A DNA stretch of 64,000 bases from Moraxella oculi (GTDB taxonomy: Bacteria; Pseudomonadota; Gammaproteobacteria; Pseudomonadales; Moraxellaceae): contig NZ_JAMBAQ010000007.1 in assembly GCF_023336735.1 (NCBI RefSeq), positions 40,015 through 104,014 of the forward strand. The letters are read 5' to 3'. The notes beneath the pieces are model-generated. The model saw only the letters and a list, made by a program, of their open reading frames with translations, was not told the DNA's origin and did no database searches. The position numbers were made by a program, and so were the translations under genes. Every line of letters starts with the position of its first letter. Position 1 is the stretch's first letter. Positions 18,219-29,273 of the stretch are shown here, piece after piece.

Positions 18219-19649
18219 ATGAGCATTCAAAAAGCAGTCGAGCTGATTAAAGACAGTGAGGCTTTATTTGTGGATTTGCGATTTACCGACACCAAAGGTA
18301 AGCAAGCACATGTTACCATTCCTGCACGCATCGTTCTTGATGATCCAGAAGAATGGTTCATGGACGGTCAAGCATTTGATGGATCGTCTATCGGTGGGTG
18401 GAAAGGCATTCAGGCATCAGACATGCAGCTCATCGCCGACCCTAACACTGCTTATCTTGACCCGTTTTATGATGATGCCACTGTTGTGATGACTTGTGAT
18501 GTTGTTGATCCTAGCAGTGGACAAGGATATGACCGTGATCCACGCTCCATCGCTAAGCGAGCTGAGGAATACCTAAAAGCGACTGGCATTGGTGATACGG
18601 CTTATTTTGGTCCTGAGCCAGAATTTTTTGTGTTTGATGGTGTGGAATTTGAGACCGACATGAGCGGCACTCGCTTTAAAATCCATTCTGATTGTGCGGC
18701 ATGGAGTAGCGGTAAGCCAAAGGACTGCCAAGAGTTGGGGGTAAATTTGGGGCATCGTCCTTTTGTTAAGGGCAATTATTTTAGTTTGGCGCCTGTGGAT
18801 AAAGGTCAGGACTTACGCTCGATGATGACTCGCCTGCTAGAACAGATTGGCATTCCTGTTGAAGTGCATCATGGTGAGGTGGCTACTGCAGGACAAATGG
18901 AGATTGGTACGAAATTTAGCACATTGGTTCAGCGTGCTGACTGGACACAAGACATGAAGTACATCATTCATAATGTTGCAGCAAGCTTTGGTCAGACCGC
19001 CACCTTCATGCCCAAGCCTTTAATGGGTGATAACGGCAGTGGCATGCATGTGCATCAATCCATCTGGAAAGATGGTGAAAACTTATTCGCAGGTGATGGC
19101 TATGCAGGTCTGTCTGAGACGGCCTTATATTACATTGGTGGCATCATTCGTCATGCCAAAGCTTTGAACGCCATCTGCAACCCATCTACCAACAGCTACA
19201 AGCGTTTGGTACCGCACTTTGAAGCACCTGTTAAGCTGGCTTATTCTGCCAAAAATCGCTCGGCATCCATTCGCATTCCCGCTGTCAACAGTGCGAAAGC
19301 TCGTCGCATCGAAGCTCGTTTCCCTGACCCAATGGCAAACCCTTATTTGGCATTTTCCGCCTTATTGATGGCAGGCTTAGATGGCATTCAAAATAAAATT
19401 GATCCAGGTGAACCAGCAACCAAAAACTTGTATGATTTGCCCCCAGAAGAAGATGCACTCATTCCAACCGTCTGTGCATCGCTTGATGAGGCATTGGAGG
19501 CACTGCGTAATGATTGTGAGTTTTTAACTCGTGGTGGGGTGTTTAGTCAAGATTGGATTGACAGCTACATTGACTTTAAGTATGAAGAGGTTCGTCGTCT
19601 ACAAATGGCACCACATCCATTAGAATTTGAGATGTATTATTCTTTGTGA
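18219..19649 (+). CDS. glnA: Glutamine synthetase, type I
   Basis: A 476-residue dodecameric GSI-beta type enzyme making glutamine from glutamate, ammonia and ATP. Motifs: [11 protein letters not shown] (GS beta-grasp signature), the ATP-binding [16 protein letters not shown], and the active-site N-R-S-A-S-I-R-I-P. Tyr405 in [10 protein letters not shown] is the adenylylation site, so GlnE-type control is expected. Length and all signatures match enteric GlnA. Ends at a strong terminator; no ntrBC genes are adjacent. Confidence 0.96.
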   Translation: MSIQKAVELIKDSEALFVDLRFTDTKGKQAHVTIPARIVLDDPEEWFMDGQAFDGSSIGGWKGIQASDMQLIADPNTAYLDPFYDDATVVMTCDVVDPSSGQGYDRDPRSIAKRAEEYLKATGIGDTAYFGPEPEFFVFDGVEFETDMSGTRFKIHSDCAAWSSGKPKDCQELGVNLGHRPFVKGNYFSLAPVDKGQDLRSMMTRLLEQIGIPVEVHHGEVATAGQMEIGTKFSTLVQRADWTQDMKYIIHNVAASFGQTATFMPKPLMGDNGSGMHVHQSIWKDGENLFAGDGYAGLSETALYYIGGIIRHAKALNAICNPSTNSYKRLVPHFEAPVKLAYSAKNRSASIRIPAVNSAKARRIEARFPDPMANPYLAFSALLMAGLDGIQNKIDPGEPATKNLYDLPPEEDALIPTVCASLDEALEALRNDCEFLTRGGVFSQDWIDSYIDFKYEEVRRLQMAPHPLEFEMYYSL

Positions 19650-19670
19650 TGACTGAATCACTTCTCAATC

Positions 19671-19704
19671 AAAAACCCAAGTCAAGATTCGGCTTGGGTT
19701 TTTT
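19671..19704 (+). terminator. Terminator after glnA
   Basis: Stem AAAACCCAAG / CTTGGGTTTT with a T6 tail, 22 bases after the stop codon. Confidence 0.85.
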
Positions 19705-19729
19705 GTAAAACGACTCAAACTCATTTTAA

Positions 19730-19978
19730 TCAGTTTGACATCGCATCTTCATGTAAGAGCGTATTGAGTTCATCAATGGTCAATGACCAAACAGAGTCAA
19801 GCTTGTACTCTTCTTTTAAAAAAGAGCGTTGCTGCTCATTCCAAAACGGAGCATCAATGAGCATTGTTTGTTGGGACAGCTGATTGGTGCGGATGAATGA
19901 GTCAATGGCAGCATCTGAATTATCAAGCCCCAGCTGCTTAAACAATTGATTGAGGGTGTAATCGACTTCACCTAGCAT
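19730..19978 (-). CDS. DUF2789 protein
   Basis: An 82-residue acidic helical protein. The pattern L-F-x-Q-L-G-L-x-x-S-x-x-A-I-D-x-F-I near the start and F-W-N-x-x-Q-x-x-F-L-x-E in the middle are the conserved features of DUF2789, a small family common in Moraxellaceae and Pseudomonas and of unknown function. It has its own ribosome-binding site (AGGAG) and no obvious partners. Confidence 0.75.
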   Translation of the reverse strand: MLGEVDYTLNQLFKQLGLDNSDAAIDSFIRTNQLSQQTMLIDAPFWNEQQRSFLKEEYKLDSVWSLTIDELNTLLHEDAMSN

Positions 19979-20029
19979 GATGATCTCCTGATGATTGTTT
20001 TAAGTTGTGTTGCCATGATTGTAGCACAG

Positions 20030-20062
20030 TCAAAAAAATGAGCAAGGCGTCAACCTTGCTCA
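20030..20062 (-). terminator. Terminator downstream of miaB (minus strand)
   Basis: On the minus strand TGAGCAAGG / CCTTGCTCA forms a 9-bp stem followed by ATTTTTTTG. It lies about 105 bases past the miaB stop codon. Confidence 0.75.
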
Positions 20063-20166
20063 ATTGTGGGCATTTTGTAGATGAAAATTCTCATGCGATG
20101 ACGGTAAGATGAGCAGGTTGGTAACCTTGCCAATTGTTCACACTCATCAAGTCACGCAAATTGCCC

Positions 20167-21612
20167 TTAGCCAAGCACTGACACCAGCTCGCCCTCAACC
20201 AAGTGCATGCTGATGGCTTTGGTGATGTGGACGCTAACAAACTGACCAAGCAGTTCATCACCGCCTTTAAAAATCACTGAGCGTGTGTTGTCGGCTGTGC
20301 CGTGCAGATAACCATCTCGGCGATTGGCTCGCTCTTCGACCAACACGCGTACCACTTGACCAACCATGGCATGTGTTTTGGCAAAAGTAGACTCCTTGAT
20401 GACTTCTTGAAATTCAGCCAAGCGTGCTTTTTTGGTCTCAAGACTGACATCGTCAGGCAAATCAGATGCTGGCGTGCCAGGTCTTTTTGAATAAATGAAA
20501 CTGTATGAATGATCAAAATCCAAATCTTTGGCAAGTTGTAGAGTGTCATTAAAATCAGCATCGGTCTCGCCTGGGAAGCCAATGATGAAATCACTTGATA
20601 AGTGTAGGTCGGGACGCACAGCTTTGAGTTTGTTGATTTGATTGACATAGACATCAATCGTGTGGTTGCGTTTCATTGCTGCCAGCACATTGTTTGAGCC
20701 GCTTTGTACTGGCAAATGCAAATGCGATACCAGTTTTGGCAAAACTTTATAAGCGTCAATGATGTCATCAGTGAATTCTAACGGATGGCTTGTGGTGTAG
20801 CGAATGCGTTCAATGCCATCAATGTGCGAAACATAATGTAATAACTCGCTAAATCGGCAAATCGTACCATCACTTTTCTCGCCACGATAGCCATTGACAT
20901 TTTGACCAAGCAGGTTAATCTCACGCACGCCTTGTTCAGCAAGGCTGTCAATCTCTGCCAGCACATCATCAAGTGGACGAGAAAGTTCTTCGCCACGCGT
21001 ATAAGGGACAACACAAAAAGAGCAATATTTTGAGCAACCTTCCATGACGGATACGAAAGCCTTAAATCCTTCAACTTTCGGCTCTGGTAAAAAGTCAAAT
21101 TTTTCAATGCTTGGAAAAGACACATCGACCACGCCGATGCGATTTTTTGGGACTTCCAAGCTTTGTTTGGTGGACTGTTCATAAAGCTCTGGCAGTCGGT
21201 GCAGCGTCTGTGGGCCAAAAATCATGTCAACAAATGGGGCGCGTTTTTGGATATTATCGCCTTCTTGGCTCGCCACACAACCACCCACGCCGATGACCAG
21301 ATTTGGATTTTTTTGTTTCAGCTTACGCCAGCGACCCAGTTCGCTAAATACTTTTTCTTGGGCTTTTTCACGGATTGAGCAGGTGTTCATGATGAGAACA
21401 TCTGCTTCGCTAATATCTTTTGTGATGATCATGCCGTGCGATTGACCCAAAACATCTCCCATCTTTTGAGAGTCGTACTCATTCATTTGACAGCCTTGGG
21501 TGGCGATGTAAACTTTTTTGGCCGTGCTGGTATTTTGTGAGGTATTCATTGCCACCGCTGTGTTTTGGGTGGTGGTTTGGTGTGCTTTTGGGTCAAACGT
21601 GACGACTTTCAT
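20167..21612 (-). CDS. miaB: tRNA-2-methylthio-N6-dimethylallyladenosine synthase
   Basis: Radical-SAM methylthiotransferase acting on i6A37 of tRNAs. It has an N-terminal UPF0004 domain with C-Q-M-N-E-Y and further cluster cysteines, a radical-SAM cluster [15 protein letters not shown], and a C-terminal TRAM domain (V-R-V-L-V-E through L-V-E-G-E-L). The open frame runs upstream to 21723, but the ATG at 21612 gives 481 aa, close to E. coli MiaB (474), with a GGAAAA site upstream; an inner ATG at 21549 is also possible. Confidence 0.94.
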   Translation of the reverse strand: MKVVTFDPKAHQTTTQNTAVAMNTSQNTSTAKKVYIATQGCQMNEYDSQKMGDVLGQSHGMIITKDISEADVLIMNTCSIREKAQEKVFSELGRWRKLKQKNPNLVIGVGGCVASQEGDNIQKRAPFVDMIFGPQTLHRLPELYEQSTKQSLEVPKNRIGVVDVSFPSIEKFDFLPEPKVEGFKAFVSVMEGCSKYCSFCVVPYTRGEELSRPLDDVLAEIDSLAEQGVREINLLGQNVNGYRGEKSDGTICRFSELLHYVSHIDGIERIRYTTSHPLEFTDDIIDAYKVLPKLVSHLHLPVQSGSNNVLAAMKRNHTIDVYVNQINKLKAVRPDLHLSSDFIIGFPGETDADFNDTLQLAKDLDFDHSYSFIYSKRPGTPASDLPDDVSLETKKARLAEFQEVIKESTFAKTHAMVGQVVRVLVEERANRRDGYLHGTADNTRSVIFKGGDELLGQFVSVHITKAISMHLVEGELVSVLG

Positions 21613-21819
21613 GACGGGGTTTTCCAAAATGACAAAATAAGCTATTTTAGCATAAATGGCATCGATTATGGTAATGGTTTTTGCCCAGATTGACATCACT
21701 GACCCAGTTTTGGGTATGGACAAAATATTTGATAAGAAAATGTGGTTTTATGGCGGTTTTGTTTTAGTATATGAAAAGTGTAATATTGGCATCATTATTT
21801 TGGCATTTTGGGGGTTTTT

Positions 21820-23379
21820 GTGAGTAAGTCATCACAAATCGGCACCGATCAAAAATATGGCTGGCAGCTTGCCACCATCATTTTGGCAAAATTTTTTAAG
21901 GGATTGTAGCAGACAAGCCCTAAATCCCACACCATTTTCTCAATATCTTAAGCTGATTAGATGGTGTGCTGTAGTTAAATCTAAACTCACATTCTTTGAT
22001 AAAAAGATGGAAGTTTTTCTTGGGGGTGTCATTGTATTTTCTAAGTACTCGTTTAGCTTGCAGCCAAAAGTTTTCAATGCCGTTGATGTGGCTTTGGTCT
22101 TTGACAAACTCTTTGGAATGATTGATACGAAAGTGTTTAAACTCACTCACATCAAAGGCATTATCGCTTCTATAACCATCTGTGTAAACGATGCCATCTG
22201 GCTTGATTTTGCTTGAGATGATAGGCATTAAGGTGCTTTGCTTGGTATCTGTTACAACAACAGTATACACCCTGCCATGACGCTTCAAAAGACCAAACAC
22301 AGCTGTTTTAGTATCCTTTTTATCGTTTTGCCACCGAGTACGCTTACAATACAGGCGAGAGCCTGGTGGCTGGCTACGCCAAAAAATCTTGGCTGTATCT
22401 GTGGGTTTTTTTCATCATGAGCATCATCTCAGGCGTCATCACCACAGGTGCGGTTACTTTACTATGTGCGGTGATTTTGGGGTATGTTTTGCCATTTGAG
22501 CTCAACACTTTGGCTCTATCAGCGATCGTGATGGTGTCATCGTGGGTACTGCTGATCGGTGGTCGCTATAAGATGCTGGATAATCTGATCAAGTGGATCG
22601 TTGCCGCCTTAACCATCGCAACCGTAGCGGCAGTGGTGATTGCAGCAGGCAAGCCATCTGTCATGATCTCTGATTTTATTGAGCCATCGCCTTGGAGTCT
22701 GGGGGCATTGAGCTTTGTGATTGCCTTGATGGGCTTTATGCCAGCACCGCTTGGATTTTCGGTCGTCACCTCGTTGTGGACTGCCGAAAAAATCCGCACC
22801 GATCATACCAGCCGTTATCAAGGCATGGCGGATTTTAATGTTGGCTATTTGGTATTTACCGTGCTGGCACTGTTTTTCTTGGCACTTGGCGTATTTTTGC
22901 AATACGGATCGGGTTAAGAGATTGCCATGCAAGGCGGTGCTTATGTCGGCCAGCTGATCGAGATGTATGCGACGACGATCGGCTACTAGACCAAGCCTTT
23001 GGTGGCTTTCATTGCGTTTTTGTGCATGTTTGGCACGGTCATCGCATCGGCTGACGGCTATGGATGTATCACTGCTGAGAGTTTGTCCTGGATCATCAAA
23101 GACAGCAGCGAGCTGACCGAAAAATATCTCAAGTCTTGGACGACTTTTGTGTTGGTGTCTGGCTATGCCATCATTGCGTTTTTCTTGGGGCAGATGGCGG
23201 CTTTGTTAAAATTTGCGATGATCTCTGCCTTTGTCGCTGCACCGATTTATGCGTATTTGAACTACTCACTGATCAAAAACGAGCCGACCACTTCATTTGG
23301 CATGCGATGGTTTGCCATCAGTGGCATTGTCTTTTTGGCTGGATTTAGTGCGTTGTTTTTGTTGCAGTTTTTGGGGTGA
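21820..23379 (+). pseudogene. Nramp-family divalent metal transporter pseudogene, interrupted
   Basis: Start GTG at 21820, then a KYGWQLATIILAKFFK segment, broken at 21901 by a transposase fragment. The Nramp frame resumes at 22312 with YPFYRFATEYAYNTGESLVAGY and continues through several membrane helices. Two in-frame stops (TAA at 22915, TAG at 22987) break it again before the final 126 codons, which end at 23379. All parts are in the same frame and are colinear with Nramp proteins (proton-coupled Mn/Fe uptake), so this is a decayed single gene. The intact product would be about 380 residues. A functional copy elsewhere in the genome cannot be excluded. Confidence 0.85.
21901..22311 (-). 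mobile_element. IS1595-family (IS1016-like) transposase fragment
   Basis: On the minus strand the frame from about 22308 to 21920 encodes K-T-A-V-F-G-L-L-K-R-H-G-R-V-Y-T, then T-D-G-Y, then INHSKEFV, HINGIENFWLQAKRVLRKYN and a C-terminal helix. This is the C-terminal part of an ISXO2/IS1595-type DDE transposase. Only about 130 of the roughly 215 residues expected are present; the N-terminal half is missing. The left edge (GGATTGTAGCAGACAAGCCC at 21901) looks like a genuine IS end. The right edge is internal to the transposase, yet the flanking Nramp codons resume without loss. Confidence 0.8.
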
Positions 23380-23391
23380 TTGGTTAAGCAT

Positions 23392-23414
23392 AAAAAAGGT
23401 GGGTACAGCCCACC
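23392..23414 (-). terminator. Terminator of the Sel1-repeat gene (minus strand)
   Basis: On the minus strand GGTGGG / CCCACC with a five-base loop is followed by TTTTTT, 20 bases past the stop of the Sel1 protein. Confidence 0.7.
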
Positions 23415-23433
23415 CGCATTTTAATAAACAGTA

Positions 23434-24075
23434 TCAATGGCCTGCTTGATTCAGCTTTCTATATGCATCACAGCCTAGCTGTTCGCCCAAATCACAGGCT
23501 TTACCATACCATTCTTTGGCGGTGGTTTTATTTTTGCGGACGCCTTGCCCTTTATGATACAAAACACCGATATTATAGGCGGCTTTTGCAGAGCCTTGAG
23601 CATGGGCTTTTTGAAACCATTTCATCGCCTCAGTATGGCTTTGGCGTACGCCTTGTCCCTTGGCATACATATTCCCCAAATTAAATTGAGCACCTGCATC
23701 TCCTTGCTCGGCTGCTTTTTGATACCAATACACCGTTTGATGGGAATCTTGTTTTACGCCCCATCCATTAAAATACATCCAACCCAGATTATTTTGAGCG
23801 GCTACATCTCCTTGCTCGGCTGCTTTTTGATACCAATACACCGCTTGACGGTCATCTTGTTTTACGCCTTGTCCTTCGCTGTACATCCAACCCAGATTAT
23901 TTTGAGCGGCTGCATCTCCTTGCTCGGCAAGTCTTTTAAAGATAGGGAAGGCTTGGCTGTAATTTTGATTTTGTGCATAATATAAGGCAGTATCAAAATC
24001 ATCCGCCATTGCAAGGGTGGTGCTTAGGCTAAGTGCCAGTAGGACGGTGCAAAGTGTGCGTTTGACTGTCATCAT
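23434..24075 (-). CDS. Secreted Sel1-repeat (TPR-like) protein
   Basis: A 213-residue protein with a Sec signal peptide (residues 1-25, ending TLAMA before DDF). At least three near-perfect and one weaker 36-residue Sel1-like repeats follow, of the form A-A-Q-N-N-L-G-W-M-Y-x-x-G-x-G-V-K-Q-D, then a Cys-containing C-terminus. Sel1 repeats bind protein partners; in Gram-negatives, secreted ones often act in envelope or host interactions. The ATG at 24075 is favoured by AAGGA and by the signal peptide; the frame extends to 24132. The first two repeats are very similar at DNA level, suggesting recent duplication. Confidence 0.85.
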   Translation of the reverse strand: MMTVKRTLCTVLLALSLSTTLAMADDFDTALYYAQNQNYSQAFPIFKRLAEQGDAAAQNNLGWMYSEGQGVKQDDRQAVYWYQKAAEQGDVAAQNNLGWMYFNGWGVKQDSHQTVYWYQKAAEQGDAGAQFNLGNMYAKGQGVRQSHTEAMKWFQKAHAQGSAKAAYNIGVLYHKGQGVRKNKTTAKEWYGKACDLGEQLGCDAYRKLNQAGH

Positions 24076-24321
24076 AAATATTCCTTGATGGGTTAAAAAT
24101 TTTATCATATAAAATTTGATGAATGTTGGCAAGGCTGCAGGCTTTAAGCATGGTTAAAAATTTTCGCTGTCAGGCATTTCTTATTTTGTTTTTTCTTGTT
24201 GACAACATTTGTGGGTAAAAATTACAACTTTTATACAACCAAGCAACTTTGATTTGATAGGCTAGATGGCATTTGACATTTCATTTATCATCATTTCAGT
24301 TGACAGTCTAAGTGAGCTTTC

Positions 24322-26340
24322 ATGAAAATCCACCCAACCAAACTGCATTTGGCGACCGCCTTGTGCGTGCTTGGCACCATCGCTCAGGTCGCTTGTGCAC
24401 AGAGTAGCCCTAATGATGGCAGCATCTATCAATTCATTGATGCTGAGCGACAAAAATCCAACCCTGATGCCATGTATCGATATGAGCAAAGCATGCAGGG
24501 TACGCTATTTGCTGTGTATCCTGAATATTGGCGACTCAATCAGAATCTGTCATTACAAGATCCACAAACCATCAATCATTTTGTCATTAAGTATCCCAGT
24601 CAAGTGATGAGTGAAAAATTGGCAGCTGATTATGCTGAAATCAAAGCACGCCAAAACGATTATGCGTCGGTGCTTGCTGTATCCCCATCAATCGAAAATG
24701 CTGATAAATCAGAAGCTTGTGCCATCGCACTTGGCTATAACCAAAGCCCTGAATCCTATCGTGCTTTGGAGCAAAAGCATCATGTTTGGCTAAACACGCA
24801 AATCAAACAATCATTGTGCGATAAACTTGCGACTGAGATGGTGGATAACCCACGCATCACACGCACCGATCAGCATGAGCAACTGATTCGCATGATGCGC
24901 ATTGATCGTCGACAACTTTCTAAACGCCAAGCACCACTGGATAAAACAAGGGACATTTTGACCTTGTCAGCTCGCTTGGGCTTGCCAATTTCTTATGAAA
25001 CTTTGCGTAGCATTGCTAATAATCCCTATGAATTTTTTAGTCAATTTGCCATGAATGGTTATGATGAGGTCAGTCAGTATTTGTATGTTTATGCCATCAG
25101 CCAGCTGGCACATCGCTCTTATCATGATGCCATCATGCAGTTGCAATTTGACATTAATCAAGATGACACTCGACCGCAAAAGCGTCTTTCCGACATGGCT
25201 CGCCGTTATGCTTACCGTGCGATTGCGGTCAAGCGTATGAATATGAATACTGATGATGGATTTAGCATGGATGCGATACATTGGTTTAGGCAGTCTGTGG
25301 GTGAGCCATTTAATTTTGAAGAAGCGGAGGATTATGCACAAGCGGCCATTTATTTTGGTCAATGGGAAGATGTCATCACTGCCATTTCATCAATGAGCAC
25401 ACTACATCAAGATGAGAGGGTGTGGCGGTATTGGCTGGCTCGCAGTTATGAACAAACAGGCAAACAAGCTTGGGCAAGAAGCATTTATCAAGAGTTGGCT
25501 GCTGGTGTGGACTATTATGGTCTGTTGGCTAAAGATCGCTTGGGTCAAAAACTAAGTTTGTCGGAGCTTGGAGGCAATGCCTTACCAAACATCAGTCAAC
25601 AAGATGCCTATCGTGTCATGCAAAACCCGCATTTTGCTCGTGCGTTTTTGATGATGCAAAACGGTGTTTCAAATGAACATAGCGGTCGTGAATGGAATTG
25701 GGCGGTCAGGGCTGCTCGTGATAGCAATGACAATACTTTGGCACTGGCGGCCGCTAAGCGTGCATATGATTTGGGCATGTATCATCGCAGCATTTATGCC
25801 ATTGATAACATGCCAAATCTAAGAGCGGTGTCGTTATCACACCCCATGCCTTATCAAGCCAGTGTCATGTCTTACAGTCATCAAGTCGGTATCGATCCTG
25901 CATGGGCATACGGCATCATGCGTCAAGAAAGTCGTTTTCAACCGACGGCACGCTCAGGAGTGGGTGCAGGTGGCTTGATGCAAATCATGCCAGGCACTGC
26001 CAATCAAATTGCTCGCAGCATGGGTGAGTCATCAGGCAACATGAATCGTCCAGAGACGAACATTCGCTATGGTACCTGGCATCTCAATGATTTGGCAAAT
26101 AAGTCTGGTGGGCAGATTACGGTGGCCACCGCAGGTTATAATGCTGGGTTGGGTGCGGCAAGAAAATGGTTGCCATCGCATGGTGCGATCAGTGCGGATC
26201 AATATGTTGAGGCGATTCCTTATTTTGAAACTCGTGATTATGTCAAGCATGTCATGGAGAATGCGACCATTTATGGGCTGTTGTTGGGTAATCATGTACC
26301 AATCACCCAGCGTATGGGTACGGTCTGGCCACGCCACTAA
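24322..26340 (+). CDS. slt: Soluble lytic murein transglycosylase
   Basis: A 672-residue periplasmic enzyme that cleaves the glycan backbone of peptidoglycan to 1,6-anhydro products. Signal peptide ends near VACAQ. A long alpha-helical superhelical U/L domain occupies about residues 30-500, and the lysozyme-like catalytic domain is C-terminal with MRQESRFQP (catalytic Glu536), GAGGLMQIMPGTA, and the AYNAG-type motif (T-A-G-Y-N-A-G). Length matches Slt70-class enzymes. Monocistronic. Confidence 0.93.
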   Translation: MKIHPTKLHLATALCVLGTIAQVACAQSSPNDGSIYQFIDAERQKSNPDAMYRYEQSMQGTLFAVYPEYWRLNQNLSLQDPQTINHFVIKYPSQVMSEKLAADYAEIKARQNDYASVLAVSPSIENADKSEACAIALGYNQSPESYRALEQKHHVWLNTQIKQSLCDKLATEMVDNPRITRTDQHEQLIRMMRIDRRQLSKRQAPLDKTRDILTLSARLGLPISYETLRSIANNPYEFFSQFAMNGYDEVSQYLYVYAISQLAHRSYHDAIMQLQFDINQDDTRPQKRLSDMARRYAYRAIAVKRMNMNTDDGFSMDAIHWFRQSVGEPFNFEEAEDYAQAAIYFGQWEDVITAISSMSTLHQDERVWRYWLARSYEQTGKQAWARSIYQELAAGVDYYGLLAKDRLGQKLSLSELGGNALPNISQQDAYRVMQNPHFARAFLMMQNGVSNEHSGREWNWAVRAARDSNDNTLALAAAKRAYDLGMYHRSIYAIDNMPNLRAVSLSHPMPYQASVMSYSHQVGIDPAWAYGIMRQESRFQPTARSGVGAGGLMQIMPGTANQIARSMGESSGNMNRPETNIRYGTWHLNDLANKSGGQITVATAGYNAGLGAARKWLPSHGAISADQYVEAIPYFETRDYVKHVMENATIYGLLLGNHVPITQRMGTVWPRH

Positions 26341-26527
26341 GGTATGATGATGCTAATGTTTGCCCAAGCCTTTGATGATATAGACTTGAAAATAAGGCAT
26401 TTTTAGCTTTGCGATTTATGCTTAAAAGTGCTACACTAAGGATAATTTTGTGATGCCATCTGCCAAGAGGGCAGGAGATGACAAAATTACCCAAATTGAT
26501 TATTGGATATTAAATAAGGAGAATGTC

Positions 26528-27517
26528 ATGAGTAAACAACCTGTTCGTGTTGCCGTGACTGGTGCTGCTGGTCAAATCGGTTATAGTCTGCTGTTCCGCA
26601 TCGCCTCTGGCGAAATGCTTGGTAAAGACCAACCAGTGATTTTGCAACTACTGGAAATCCCCAACGAAAAAGCTCAGCAGGCACTACAAGGGGTCATCAT
26701 GGAGCTTGATGATTGTGCTTTTCCATTGTTGCATGATGTGATTGGTACAGATGATCCAAATGTGGCGTTTAAAGATGCTGATTATGCCCTGTTGGTCGGT
26801 GCTCGTCCTCGTGGCCCTGGCATGGAGCGTGCTGACTTACTTCAAGAGAATGCTAAGATTTTCACTGTTCAAGGAAAAGCATTAAATGATGTGGCAAGCC
26901 GTGATGTCAAAGTGCTTGTGGTGGGCAATCCAGCCAACACCAACGCATACATCGCCATGAAATCAGCACCAGACTTGCTAGCCAAGAACTTTACGGCCAT
27001 GTTACGACTTGATCACAACCGTGCATTGACTCAGGTAGCAAAGAAAACTGGTCAAGCAGTCAAGGACATTAAACAGCTGACTGTTTGGGGTAATCACAGC
27101 CCAACCATGTATGCAGACTATCGATTTGCCACCATCAATGGCGAGAGCGTCAAAGACATGATTAATGATCAAGAATGGAATGCCAATACTTTCTTGCCAA
27201 CCGTTGGTAAGCGTGGTGCGGCAATCATTGAAGCTCGTGGATTGTCATCAGCGGCATCTGCTGCCAATGCTGCCATTGACCACATGCGTGATTGGGCATT
27301 GGGTACAAATGGCGAGTGGGTAACAATGGGTATTCCGTCTGACGGCTCTTATGGCATTCCAGAGGGCGTGATGTTTGGCTTCCCTGTAACTACTGAAAAT
27401 GGTGAGTATAAAATCGTTCAAGGCTTAGAAATTGACGAATTTAGCCAAAAGTATATCGACATCACACTCAATGAGCTTGAAGAAGAGCGTGCTGCGATTG
27501 ACCATTTGTTCGGTTGA
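26528..27517 (+). CDS. mdh: Malate dehydrogenase (NAD)
   Basis: A 329-residue TCA-cycle enzyme oxidising malate to oxaloacetate. Features: [18 protein letters not shown] nucleotide-binding loop, [14 protein letters not shown] substrate loop with Arg residues, [10 protein letters not shown], and the catalytic His in WGNHSPTMY. This is the cytosolic-type MDH clade (about 327 aa) used by Acinetobacter and many beta/gammaproteobacteria, not the E. coli type. The start at 26528 is set by AAGGAG seven bases upstream; upstream in-frame codons to 26450 are not conserved. Terminator follows. Confidence 0.95.
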   Translation: MSKQPVRVAVTGAAGQIGYSLLFRIASGEMLGKDQPVILQLLEIPNEKAQQALQGVIMELDDCAFPLLHDVIGTDDPNVAFKDADYALLVGARPRGPGMERADLLQENAKIFTVQGKALNDVASRDVKVLVVGNPANTNAYIAMKSAPDLLAKNFTAMLRLDHNRALTQVAKKTGQAVKDIKQLTVWGNHSPTMYADYRFATINGESVKDMINDQEWNANTFLPTVGKRGAAIIEARGLSSAASAANAAIDHMRDWALGTNGEWVTMGIPSDGSYGIPEGVMFGFPVTTENGEYKIVQGLEIDEFSQKYIDITLNELEEERAAIDHLFG

Positions 27518-27552
27518 TTGATGTCCGCTTAATGTGGCGATGACCTGTTAAG

Positions 27553-27591
27553 TAATACCCCAAAAGCAAGTATTTTTTGGGGTATTTTTTT
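27553..27591 (+). terminator. Terminator after mdh
   Basis: Stem AATACCCCAAAA / TTTTGGGGTATT with a T7 tail. Confidence 0.85.
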
Positions 27592-27740
27592 ATGTTTCAT
27601 GCTGGCTGGGAGTAACGGCGATTTTTGGTGATGAGGCGTGCTACTTGAGGGAGTGATGTGGAAAATTGATGGTATTTTTGGCGGATTTTCGGTATGATAG
27701 TGCATTTGATTTATTGATATTTTGATATGAGTGTGTTGCC

Positions 27741-29180
27741 ATGAGTATGTTTGCCAATCATCAGAACAACCTAACAATGTATGATACTTTGACTGCCAGT
27801 AAACGACAGTTCATACCAATAAAGACAGGTGAGGTAGGTATGTATGTCTGTGGCATGACTGTATACGACCATTGCCATATCGGTCATGCACGGGTGATGG
27901 TGGCTTTTGATGTGATTTATCGTCATTTATCATCATTGGGGTTTGTGGTGAATTATGTGCGAAATATTACTGATATTGATGACAAAATCATCAATCGTGC
28001 TAACGAAAATGGCGAGTCAATCGGTGAGTTGACGACACGATTCATCGCTGCCATGCACGAAGATGCAGATCGCTTGGGCTGTCTTCGTCCTAACATAGAG
28101 CCAAAGGCGACAGAACACATCGATGACATGCAACGCATCATTGCCAAGCTGATGGACACCAATCATGCCTACACCAAAGGTGGTGATGTGTATTATGCCG
28201 TGGACAGTTTTAAAGATTATGGCAAACTGTCCAAAAGAAACCTTGAGGAGATGCGTGCAGGAAACCGTGTGCATGTGGCAGATGACAAATCCAATCCTTT
28301 TGATTTTGTGCTGTGGAAGCGTGCCAAGGTAGGTGAGCCTGCTTGGGAAAGTCCTTGGGGTAGTGGTCGTCCTGGTTGGCATATTGAATGTTCAGCGATG
28401 AGTGGTCGTTGTCTTGGTGAAACTTTTGACATTCATGGCGGTGGGCATGATTTGCAATTTCCCCACCATGAGAATGAAATCGCACAATCAGAAGCATGTA
28501 CAGGTAAGACTTATGCCAATCATTGGCTGCATGTCGGCTTTATCAATGTTGATGGCGAAAAAATGAGTAAGTCTTTGGGGAACTTTTCTACCATCAAAGA
28601 AGTGCTTGCCAAATTTCATGGTGAGACGGTTAGGTTTTTTATCCTATCTAGTCATTATCGCAGTCAGGTCAATTTCTCTGACGGTGCATTGAATGACAGC
28701 CATGTTGCGATCAGTCGTTTATACCATGCGTTAAAATCTGCTGAAAGTGTGGGCGAGATTGTTGTAGATCATGACATCGTAACCATGGCGTTTGCCCAGC
28801 CTTATGCAGATGACTTTGTCAATGCGATGAATGATGATTTTAATACACCAAAGGCAGTGAGTGTCTTGTTTGCGGTGGCAGGCGAGATTAATAAAGCGAT
28901 GAAAGTCGGTGATGATCTTGGTGTCATGCAATATGGCACGCTGTTAAAGACATTGGCAAGTAATTTGGGCTTGCTGATGGTGTCTGCCAGTGAGTTTTTG
29001 CAAGCAAGCCTGGATGATGAGGCATTGACGGTAGAAGCGATTGAGGCATTGATAGCTAAGCGTGCCCAAGCCAAAGCCAGTAAGGATTTCGCTCGTGCTG
29101 ATGAGATTCGTCATGAATTAAAACAGCAGGGCGTAGAGTTGGAAGACAGTCGTGCAGGAACGACTTGGCGACGCATCTGA
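27741..29180 (+). CDS. cysS: Cysteinyl-tRNA synthetase
   Basis: A 479-residue class I aminoacyl-tRNA synthetase charging tRNA-Cys. Signatures: zinc-binding Y-V-C-G, HIGH (46-49), [23 protein letters not shown] zinc/cysteine-binding segment, and KMSKSLGN (near 274). The C-terminal D-F-A-x-A-D-E-I-R tail completes the family. A second in-frame ATG at 27777 would match the usual N-terminus (YDTLT) more closely; I keep the first, without a decisive ribosome-binding site. Confidence 0.95.
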   Translation: MSMFANHQNNLTMYDTLTASKRQFIPIKTGEVGMYVCGMTVYDHCHIGHARVMVAFDVIYRHLSSLGFVVNYVRNITDIDDKIINRANENGESIGELTTRFIAAMHEDADRLGCLRPNIEPKATEHIDDMQRIIAKLMDTNHAYTKGGDVYYAVDSFKDYGKLSKRNLEEMRAGNRVHVADDKSNPFDFVLWKRAKVGEPAWESPWGSGRPGWHIECSAMSGRCLGETFDIHGGGHDLQFPHHENEIAQSEACTGKTYANHWLHVGFINVDGEKMSKSLGNFSTIKEVLAKFHGETVRFFILSSHYRSQVNFSDGALNDSHVAISRLYHALKSAESVGEIVVDHDIVTMAFAQPYADDFVNAMNDDFNTPKAVSVLFAVAGEINKAMKVGDDLGVMQYGTLLKTLASNLGLLMVSASEFLQASLDDEALTVEAIEALIAKRAQAKASKDFARADEIRHELKQQGVELEDSRAGTTWRRI

Positions 29181-29186
29181 TTGCCT

Positions 29187-29224
29187 ACTAAAAAAAGAGC
29201 ATGAACCATGCTCTTTTTTTAGTA
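29187..29224. terminator. Bidirectional terminator between cysS and hom
   Basis: Nearly perfect stem ACTAAAAAAAGAGCATG / CATGCTCTTTTTTTAGT with a loop of about four bases; it serves both convergent genes. Confidence 0.88.
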
Positions 29225-29273
29225 AACTACCAAGCCGTTCTTTGTTTCATCAGATGACTGAGTGTGGGGCATG

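Noticed and set aside
22312..22348. Extension of the transposase frame upstream of 22308 on the minus strand
   Set aside because: On the plus strand these bases encode the conserved Nramp segment YPFYRFATEYAY, so they belong to the transporter and not to the IS.
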